DNA of 64,000 nt, from the NCBI GenBank assembly GCA_036265385.1, contig DATAPD010000033.1, forward strand, positions 1 to 64,000. Reading direction: 5' to 3'. Of the stretch, positions 43,967-49,996 are shown piece by piece. A program made the position numbers and the translations under genes. Source of the stretch: DATAPD01 sp036265385 (GTDB taxonomy: Bacteria > Acidobacteriota > Terriglobia > Terriglobales > Acidobacteriaceae). Under the pieces are notes generated by a model, which saw nothing but the letters and a program-made list of their open reading frames with translations, had not been told where the DNA came from and did no database searches. Each line of letters begins with the position of its first letter. Within the stretch, counting starts at the first letter, position 1.

Positions 43967-44527
43967 TTAGCGAGCGCTTTGGGCCAAGTCCAGGAATGCT
44001 TGATGAAGGCTCGAATCATCGCTTAACTCAGGATGGAAAGTGGTAGCGATGGCATTGCCTTGTTTCACGGCTACGGGATCATTGCCCTCGGTGGCGAGGA
44101 CTTCGACTCCCGGGCCGATGCGATCGATCTTGGGAGCGCGGATGAACACCATCTCAGTGGGATGACCGTGGATCTGGCCAGTGCGGATCGAGCTGTCGAT
44201 CTGACGTCCGTAAGCGTTGCGACGCACCGTGATGTCGAGAGCACCCAGCGAGCGCTGCGCCGGATTGGTGACTTCCTTGGCGAGCATGATTGCTCCGGCG
44301 CAGGTGCCAAATGTGGGTTTGACCTGTACGAATTGCTTCAGTTTTTCAAATCCTGCTTCGCCGAGGATTTTGAGGAAAGCTCCAGATTCTCCGCCGGGGA
44401 TTACGAGGCCGTCAATCTGGTCGAGTTGCTCAGGCTTACGGACCTCAATGACGTCTGCGCCGAGTTCTTTGAGACGTTTTTTATGAGCTTCGAAATCGCC
44501 TTGGATCGCGAGGACGCCGATGGTCAT
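43967..44527 (-). CDS. pdxT: pyridoxal 5'-phosphate synthase glutaminase subunit
   Basis: A 186-residue class I glutaminase that feeds ammonia to PdxS in the deoxyxylulose-independent vitamin B6 pathway. It starts MTIGVLAIQGDFEAHKKRLK. The substrate loop is PGGESGAF, lacking the usual Thr after GGES. The nucleophile Cys is in FGTCAGAIMLAK, and the His-Glu pair in TFHPELSDD. VRRNAYGRQIDSS is also typical. It lies 129 bases downstream of pdxS on the same strand. A stretch of short low-complexity repeats separates the two, so they may be co-transcribed but not coupled. Confidence 0.95.
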   Translation of the reverse strand: MTIGVLAIQGDFEAHKKRLKELGADVIEVRKPEQLDQIDGLVIPGGESGAFLKILGEAGFEKLKQFVQVKPTFGTCAGAIMLAKEVTNPAQRSLGALDITVRRNAYGRQIDSSIRTGQIHGHPTEMVFIRAPKIDRIGPGVEVLATEGNDPVAVKQGNAIATTFHPELSDDSSLHQAFLDLAQSAR

Positions 44528-44530
44528 AAG

Positions 44531-44575
44531 CATTCAGCAATTAGTATTTAGCAGTTAGTAATCAGCGTTTAGCAA
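44531..44575. repeat. low-complexity TTAGCA/TTAGTA repeat
   Basis: Near-tandem 7-10 bp units (CAGCAATTAGTATTTAGCAG; TTAGTAATCAGCGTTTAGCA) between pdxS and pdxT. Probably slippage-derived. Confidence 0.65.
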
Positions 44576-44656
44576 AAGGCACTCAGTGATCCCCATTTCA
44601 GTCAACAACATGCTTGACTGTCTGATCTGCCTGAGTGCCGTGGGGATAGCTGAGCC

Positions 44657-45592
44657 TCACCAACCCCTGGTTTGCAGCATCTGTGCTTCATCCAGAGCGG
44701 CGACTGCGAGGCCCTTCATTGCGCCCTGCAGGTCTTCGCTGACTTCAAGCAATACTTTTGGGTCTTTGAAGTGCGTTGCGGCGAGCACGATGGCACGGGC
44801 ACGCTTAGCGGACTCGGCTGGATCAGCAAACTCGGTCGAGTTCTTCATGAAAATGCCCGAGCCCACGAATACTGCTTCGGCACCAAGTTGCATGACAAGC
44901 GACGCGTCAGCAGGCGTCGCGATGCCTCCGGCGGAGAAGTTGGGAACAGGAAGCTTGCCATCGCGCGCAACCATGCGCACAAGTTCGTAAGGCGCCTGGT
45001 GCTCTTTCGCCTTCGAATAGAGCTCCTCTTCGCTGAGGACGGTGAGGATTTTCATTTCCTGAACGATCTGACGAATGTGTTTCACGGCGTGGACAACGTC
45101 GCCAGTGCCTGCTTCGCCCTTGGTGCGGATCATGGCAGCGCCTTCGGCGATGCGTCGGAGGGCTTCGCCCAAGTTACGGGCGCCGCAAACAAACGGGACT
45201 TTGAAAGCATGTTTGTCAACATGATGAGCCTCGTCCGCGGGCGTGAGCACTTCCGATTCGTCGATGTAGTCGACGCCAAGTTCTTCGAGGATTTGGGCCT
45301 CCGCAAAATGTCCGATACGGCATTTGGCCATCACCGGAATGGAAACGGACGCCATAATCTCGCGGATCTTTTTGGGAGAGGCCATACGAGCCACGCCACC
45401 TTCGGCGCGAATCTGAGCGGGAACGCGCTCAAGAGCCATCACTGCGACGGCTCCAGCCTTCTCAGCAACCTCAGCTTGCTTAGCATCGGTGACGTCCATG
45501 ATGACGCCGCCCTTGAGCATCTCGGCCAAACCAGTTTTCAGGCGAAGACTGGTGGAATTGCCATTTTTCGAATTGCCATTGTTGTTCGCCAT
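44657..45592 (-). CDS. pdxS: pyridoxal 5'-phosphate synthase lyase subunit
   Basis: A 311-residue TIM-barrel enzyme that builds pyridoxal phosphate from ribose 5-phosphate, glyceraldehyde 3-phosphate and ammonia. After an Asn/Ser-rich leader the core begins LKTGLAEMLKGGVIMDV. The catalytic lysines are in ALERVPAQIRAEGGVARM-region/PVMAKCRIGHFAEAQ and in AAMIRTKGEAGTGDVV. GVDYIDESEVLTPAD and PVPNFSAGGIATPADA are intact. It is divergent from a MocR/PdxR-type gene across 131 bases, so its transcription is likely controlled by that protein. Confidence 0.97.
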   Translation of the reverse strand: MANNNGNSKNGNSTSLRLKTGLAEMLKGGVIMDVTDAKQAEVAEKAGAVAVMALERVPAQIRAEGGVARMASPKKIREIMASVSIPVMAKCRIGHFAEAQILEELGVDYIDESEVLTPADEAHHVDKHAFKVPFVCGARNLGEALRRIAEGAAMIRTKGEAGTGDVVHAVKHIRQIVQEMKILTVLSEEELYSKAKEHQAPYELVRMVARDGKLPVPNFSAGGIATPADASLVMQLGAEAVFVGSGIFMKNSTEFADPAESAKRARAIVLAATHFKDPKVLLEVSEDLQGAMKGLAVAALDEAQMLQTRGW

Positions 45593-45676
45593 AAGACTCA
45601 CCCTCTAATAGGCATTCGCGCAACAGCGCGGGGAAATGCAGATCTATCGGGACTGCTTAAAGACTAGCTGCCGATT

Positions 45677-45717
45677 GGTATTCTCGGTATGACCATTTAC
45701 GGTATTCTAGCCATACC
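45677..45717. promoter_or_regulatory. candidate PdxR/MocR operator
   Basis: GGTAT occurs at 45677, 45686 and 45701, and ATACC at 45713-45717. GGTATTCT is a direct repeat with a 24-bp step (45677, 45701). GGTATGAC (45686-45693) and GCCATACC (45710-45717) form an inverted repeat with one mismatch. The cluster lies between divergent pdxS and the MocR/PdxR gene, ending 6 bases before the latter's ATG. MocR/PdxR proteins are known to bind mixed direct and inverted repeats. Confidence 0.55.
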
Positions 45718-45723
45718 ATTTGT

Positions 45724-47181
45724 ATGCCTCGCGAAACGACAACATTGCCTCTTAGTCTGCCTGCTCCGCAGTCTCGGACAAGTTTGTACCGATGGATCTA
45801 CGAGGAACTGAGGCAGGCGATTCTGGACGGAAGGTTGGCACCAGGCTCGCGCTTACCGGCCACGCGCGACCTAGCACGTGGATATCGGCTATCACGGTCG
45901 ACGATCGTTACGGCATTCGAGCAGCTTCAGTCGGAAGGATATGTGGAGGGCCGAACGGGATCGGGCACTTATGTCAGCCAGGTTCTTCCAGAGCAACTAC
46001 TGCAAGCGGGAGGCGCGCCAAAGGGACAGCGTCTTCCTCATCCCCATATCACTTTTTCTGAATACAGTCGGCGACTGAAACCTTTTCGTGCATCTCGGGC
46101 AAGGCCATTGCGGGTGTTCCGCGCGAATCAACCGGCGCTCGATTTATTTCCAATCACTTTATGGTCACAAATCGCGGCGCGAAGGTTACGCCGAGTCTCG
46201 ACCAATATGTTGGCCGGTGGCGAGGCGTTAGGCTACCGTCCATTGCGCGAAGCGGTGGCGCATTACTTAAATGCGTCGCGTGGAGTGAAGTGCACGGCCG
46301 ATCAGGTAATCATCCTGTCGGGCGCCCAGGAGGCACTGGATCGAACGGCACGCGTGCTGGTGAATCCGGGCGAGACGGTTTGTATGGAAGAGCCCGGATA
46401 TCCGGGTGCGGCGCTGGTTTTTCAAGCATTGGGAGCGAAAGTCACGCCGATGAAAGTTGACGAGGAGGGAGTGAGCCTGCGGAAGCAGAGTCCGAGGGGA
46501 CGCTTGATTTACGTCACTCCGGCGCACCAGTTCCCTCTTGGTGTGACGATGACCTTGCGGCGGCGTCTGGCATTGCTGGAGTGGGCGCGGCGATCGGGGA
46601 CGGTGATTTTCGAAGACGACTACGACAGCGAGTATCGCTATTCGGGGCGGCCGATTCCTGCACTACAGGGGTTGGACCAATCAGGCGTGGTCATATTCGC
46701 GGGAAGTTTCAGCGCGGTGCTCTTCCCCGCTCTGCGCCTTGGGTATCTCGTAGTCCCTGAAGAGATGGTCGACATCTTTGCGGCGGCGCAATCGGTTAGT
46801 ACGCATCATCCACCGCTGCTTGGACAAGCGGTACTATGCGATTTCATTACGGAAGGACACTTCGCGCGGCACATTCGGCGTATGAGGCAGACATATGCGG
46901 AGCGGCTATCAGTTCTGCTGGAGAGTGCGCGCGAGAATCTCGCAGGCAAGCTTGAAATCTCCACCGTTGAAGCAGGGTTGCAGACGGTGGGTTGGTTGAA
47001 GAATGGTTCGAGTGCGATGAATTTCGCTAAGCGAGCACTTGAAGAAGGAATCGAGCTAGCTCCTTTGAGAACCTATGCGTGGGGGCGAAGTCCCGAGAAC
47101 GGATTGATACTCGGGTTTGCTGGATTCACCCCGCGTGAAATCCGAGCAGGCGTTCTACGCCTGGCTAATCTAGTGAAGTGA
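45724..47181 (+). CDS. MocR/PdxR-type regulator (GntR HTH plus aminotransferase-like domain)
   Basis: A 485-residue transcription factor. Residues 18-85 form a GntR winged helix (YEELRQAILDGRLAPGSRLP; TRDLARGYRLSRSTIVTAFE then QLQSEGYVEGRTGSGTYV). The rest is a type I aminotransferase fold: GYRPLREAVAHYLNASRGV, ILSGAQEALDRTARVLV, a Schiff-base-type region after FEDDYDSEYRYSGRP, and a C-terminal domain. In MocR proteins this part binds PLP as the signal. Divergent placement next to pdxST makes it a likely PdxR, the PLP-responsive activator of B6 synthesis, as described in other bacteria. No Shine-Dalgarno precedes the ATG, so the transcript may be leaderless. Confidence 0.93.
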   Translation: MPRETTTLPLSLPAPQSRTSLYRWIYEELRQAILDGRLAPGSRLPATRDLARGYRLSRSTIVTAFEQLQSEGYVEGRTGSGTYVSQVLPEQLLQAGGAPKGQRLPHPHITFSEYSRRLKPFRASRARPLRVFRANQPALDLFPITLWSQIAARRLRRVSTNMLAGGEALGYRPLREAVAHYLNASRGVKCTADQVIILSGAQEALDRTARVLVNPGETVCMEEPGYPGAALVFQALGAKVTPMKVDEEGVSLRKQSPRGRLIYVTPAHQFPLGVTMTLRRRLALLEWARRSGTVIFEDDYDSEYRYSGRPIPALQGLDQSGVVIFAGSFSAVLFPALRLGYLVVPEEMVDIFAAAQSVSTHHPPLLGQAVLCDFITEGHFARHIRRMRQTYAERLSVLLESARENLAGKLEISTVEAGLQTVGWLKNGSSAMNFAKRALEEGIELAPLRTYAWGRSPENGLILGFAGFTPREIRAGVLRLANLVK

Positions 47182-47191
47182 GCGCCTGGGA

Positions 47192-47662
47192 TCATTTCAG
47201 GGAGAACTTTTGTTTCAGGCGCTCGGGATCGATGGCGATGAACAACCCGCGTCCGCGAGCGAGAACCTCATCTTTTTCGTTGTAGATTTCAGCAGCGTTG
47301 ACGTGCCGGCGACCGTGGACTTCCACTTCAAAAGATTCCACGCGAAGTCGGGTGTGCAGTGGCACCGGCTTGAGATAGCTCACCGTGATCTCGGACGTCA
47401 GGGCGATGACATGTCGGCGTTTGTTTACTTTACCCATCGCCTCGTCGAGGATCGTGGCGATGATGCCACCATGGCAGTGGCCTGGAGGACCGGTGTATCG
47501 CTTGCTGAGCCGAAAACGTGAGATGAAGCGACCACGTTCCTCGTCGTAAACGAACTTCATCTGCATGCCCTGCGGATTGTTGGTGCCACAAGCAAAGCAA
47601 TAGTTCTTCTGGAGTTGAATGTAGCGGGTGTCGTGACCGTGAGCTTTGGTCCTGCTTGCCAT
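47192..47662 (-). CDS. PaaI-type hotdog thioesterase
   Basis: A 156-residue hotdog-fold protein. It begins with a basic leader, then NYCFACGTNNPQGMQMKFVY, a Cys-x-x-C-G entry common in this subgroup. The hotdog core follows, GPPGHCHGGIIATILDEAMG (catalytic Asp/Glu and the H-G-G element), then TSEITVSYLKPVPLHTRLRV. Such enzymes hydrolyse acyl-CoA thioesters. The substrate is unknown. It converges with the MocR/PdxR gene 10 bases away and follows a methyltransferase gene by 24 bases on the same strand, so the latter two are likely an operon. Confidence 0.88.
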   Translation of the reverse strand: MASRTKAHGHDTRYIQLQKNYCFACGTNNPQGMQMKFVYDEERGRFISRFRLSKRYTGPPGHCHGGIIATILDEAMGKVNKRRHVIALTSEITVSYLKPVPLHTRLRVESFEVEVHGRRHVNAAEIYNEKDEVLARGRGLFIAIDPERLKQKFSLK

Positions 47663-47685
47663 AAACGAATGATTGTAAGACGAAC

Positions 47686-48279
47686 CTATGAGCGAGTCGC
47701 GGCCGGTTTCATGGCGACCAGTTCCGCAGTCGCGGTTTGTTTTTCAATTTCTGCACTATGCAAGGTGCGCAAACCGGGGAAAGCGCGTGCCAGCTCGCCG
47801 GGCTTGAGCAGATGTTCGGGATTTCGAGGGCCTGCATGAAACTTTTTCTGAGCAACTGTATACGTCTTGTAGATCAAGAAACCGCCCGGTCGAATGACGT
47901 TTTCGACTTTCGAAAAGAGCGTGCGATCAAGAAAGAGAAAACAAAGCACTACATCAAAAAGCGGGCCACGTTCGAGGAAGTTTTCAATCGGATGATTCTC
48001 AAAATGAATTCGATCGGCGAGAGCTTGCGTTTGAGCTCGCGCCTTTGCAATGGCAACGTCAGAAATGTCGACAGCGGTAACGGTCCACCCTCGCTCTCCT
48101 AACCAAATCGCGTGACGACCTAGTCCAGAAGCAAGATCGAGCGCGCGCCCAGGCGCTGGAATTTCATTGCGAATGAAGGTGTCGTAAGCCCAAATCAGAA
48201 ATGGGTCGGGAGAATGAGTTTCTCCGTGGCCGGCTTCGTAGCGATCATTCCAGAATTGGCGTTCGCCGAATTTGCTCAT
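47686..48279 (-). CDS. class I SAM-dependent methyltransferase (TehB-like)
   Basis: A 197-residue methyltransferase. It starts FGERQFWNDRYEAGHGETHS. Motif I is ALDLASGLGRHAIWLGERGW, followed by the acidic end VTAVDISDVAI and motif IV-like FDVVLCFLFLDRTL. After this, VIRPGGFLIYKTYTVAQKK contains the post-motif loop. The size and the F-W-x-x-R-Y start resemble the TehB/thiopurine methyltransferase-like group. The substrate is not evident. Confidence 0.88.
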   Translation of the reverse strand: MSKFGERQFWNDRYEAGHGETHSPDPFLIWAYDTFIRNEIPAPGRALDLASGLGRHAIWLGERGWTVTAVDISDVAIAKARAQTQALADRIHFENHPIENFLERGPLFDVVLCFLFLDRTLFSKVENVIRPGGFLIYKTYTVAQKKFHAGPRNPEHLLKPGELARAFPGLRTLHSAEIEKQTATAELVAMKPAATRS

Positions 48280-48371
48280 TGCATCGGGACTGCAGTGTAA
48301 ATGGCGATCATTTTTCAGGAAACCTGGAGGATCGGATCGATATCAGAGTTGGAGTAGACTCGGAGATGGGG

Positions 48372-49097
48372 ATGGCATTAACCAAGGAAATCAGGGGTGG
48401 TGGGAGCACCGGATCGTTGCCGCCTCAGTACGGCGGGGGTGGCGGAGATCCGAGCGGCGGGAACCGGCCGAACTACGCGGAGCGTTTGAGGCGAGCTCGG
48501 ATGGGGCTTGCGGTGGGACTTACTCCAGTGGCGATGTTGTTCGTCTCGTTTTCGGCAGCCTTTGTGGCGAGACGTTTGTTCGCATCGGCTGAGCTGAGCG
48601 TGTCGCCGCAATATGAGCGATGGGTATCGACCCCGTTGCCATGGACGCTGCTGGTGATCAACACAGTGATTTTGCTCGTAAGCAGCGGGTGTATCGAGAT
48701 GGCACGTCATTCAGCGACGCGTCGAGTTGCGCTAGCACCGGTTAGATCCATTCCCGGTGTATCACTTGGCAATGATAGAAACTTCCCGTGGCTAGGTTTG
48801 ACAGTTGTGTTAGGCAGTTGCTTCCTCCTCGGTCAGTGGCGAGCGTGGCTCCTGCTGCGCAACCAGGGTGTGTTTATTTCCAGCGCGCCAAGCAGTTCGT
48901 TTTTCTATCTGCTTACCGGAATGCATGCACTGCACTTAGCAGGCGGCATACTAGCTTTGCTGTATGCGGCGATCGGAGCTTTACATAAATGGGAAATAGA
49001 ACGTCAACGAATCATCCTTGAAGTTGCTGCCTGGTATTGGCATTTCATGATGCTGCTCTGGATTTTTATCCTTCTGCTTGTGCTCATCACGACATAA
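48372..49097 (+). CDS. solitary cytochrome c oxidase subunit III-like protein
   Basis: A 241-residue integral membrane protein. ATG 48372 (GGAG 8 bases upstream) is chosen; ATG 48366 is equally possible. After a Gly-rich cytoplasmic start come five helices: GLAVGLTPVAMLFVSFSAAF; WTLLVINTVILLVSSGCIEM; WLGLTVVLGSCFLLGQWRAW; FFYLLTGMHALHLAGGILAL; and WYWHFMMLLWIFILLLVLIT. The Y-x-x-T-G-x-H-x-x-H and W-Y-W-H-F elements are hallmarks of haem-copper oxidase subunit III. No subunit I or II gene is in view, so it is detached from any oxidase operon here. Confidence 0.88.
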   Translation: MALTKEIRGGGSTGSLPPQYGGGGGDPSGGNRPNYAERLRRARMGLAVGLTPVAMLFVSFSAAFVARRLFASAELSVSPQYERWVSTPLPWTLLVINTVILLVSSGCIEMARHSATRRVALAPVRSIPGVSLGNDRNFPWLGLTVVLGSCFLLGQWRAWLLLRNQGVFISSAPSSSFFYLLTGMHALHLAGGILALLYAAIGALHKWEIERQRIILEVAAWYWHFMMLLWIFILLLVLITT

Positions 49098-49275
49098 GTT
49101 TGCTGCGAGTAAAGTGTCCCACCCTGACGTCTACTGTGTTTTCTGTAGATGAAAATGCACAGTGAAAAATCAGAAATGCTTGCTATCTGGAAAAAAGTTC
49201 CCACTTTTTTCGGTTGCACAATGAAACAAATTGAGACGAACGGTCTCAAGCATTGATAAGTCGGCGATTTTCAAT

Positions 49276-49292
49276 TTGGCATGGCGCTTGCA
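49276..49292 (+). promoter_or_regulatory. sigma-54 (-24/-12) promoter
   Basis: TTGGCATGGCGCTTGCA fits YTGGCACGNNNNTTGCW at 16 of 17 positions. The start site would fall near 49303, leaving a 60-base leader before the ATG at 49366 of the DUF5818-like gene. Confidence 0.7.
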
Positions 49293-49365
49293 CTGATGCA
49301 GGGTGCCGCTTCGCTTCGTTAAAGACAAAAATGGCATCAAGTTTATCTCTCCCAGGAGGATGTGA

Positions 49366-49746
49366 ATGAAGAAGCTATCGGTAACCAGCATGCTCGCGGC
49401 AACAGCCCTGCTCTGCGGAGTCACGGCATTTGCTCAGGACACAACCACACAGCAGCCCTCGCAGTCACCGAGCACCAGCCAGCCGAGCGCTAGCCAGACT
49501 GATCCTCAGGCTTCCGGCGCGACGGGCGCTCAGGGCCAGATGCAGCAAGCAACCAAGGTATTCACCGGAAAGATTTCGAAGGACGGTGATCGCCTCGTGC
49601 TGAAAGATGCAGCCACCAACATGACCTATCAGCTTGATGATCAGTCCAAAGCCAAGAAGTACGAAGGCAAGGACGTGAAGGTCAACGGCAGCCTCGACGC
49701 CAACAGCAACACCATCCACGTCGACAGCATTGAAGCTGGATCGTAA
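49366..49746 (+). CDS. secreted DUF5818-like protein (paralogue 2)
   Basis: A 126-residue exported protein with a perfect AGGAGG 8 bases before the ATG. The signal peptide (MLAATALLCGVTAFA) is followed by a Gln/Ser/Pro/Thr-rich linker of about 45 residues and then a beta domain: KVFTGKISKDGDRLVLKD, then MTYQLDDQSKAKKYEGKDVK and NGSLDANSNTIHVDSI. The domain matches the acidobacterial DUF5818 type and is collinear with the protein at 1027-1395. A sigma-54-type promoter upstream and a strong terminator downstream make it a single-gene unit under activator control. Its function is unknown; strong signals suggest high expression under some condition. Confidence 0.88.
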   Translation: MKKLSVTSMLAATALLCGVTAFAQDTTTQQPSQSPSTSQPSASQTDPQASGATGAQGQMQQATKVFTGKISKDGDRLVLKDAATNMTYQLDDQSKAKKYEGKDVKVNGSLDANSNTIHVDSIEAGS

Positions 49747-49766
49747 GTAACGTCTCCAACCATACT

Positions 49767-49794
49767 GGGGCTCTACGGAGCCCCTATTTTTTTT
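49767..49794 (+). terminator. rho-independent terminator
   Basis: A 7-bp stem GGGGCTC/GAGCCCC with loop TACG is followed by TATTTTTTTT. It lies 20 bases after the DUF5818-like gene. Confidence 0.92.
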
Positions 49795-49996
49795 GCCCCC
49801 TGAATCATTCACCAGAACATTCATCCGATAACTTCGTCTCGCAAAGACCGCGGGAGTTCTGTGCTCCCACCAAGACCGGGCACTCTCGCTATAATAGAGA
49901 GATTCCGCACCCGCTCTGAGGCGTCTGTGTGCAGCTCTCCTTCTTGGCGGAAGCCTTTCGAGTCGCGCGTGCGGTCGCGAAGGTCCAAATCCATCG

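Noticed and set aside
44672..45667. 331-codon plus-strand frame
   Set aside because: It lies antisense to pdxS, which has every family motif; the length comes from the codon use of pdxS.
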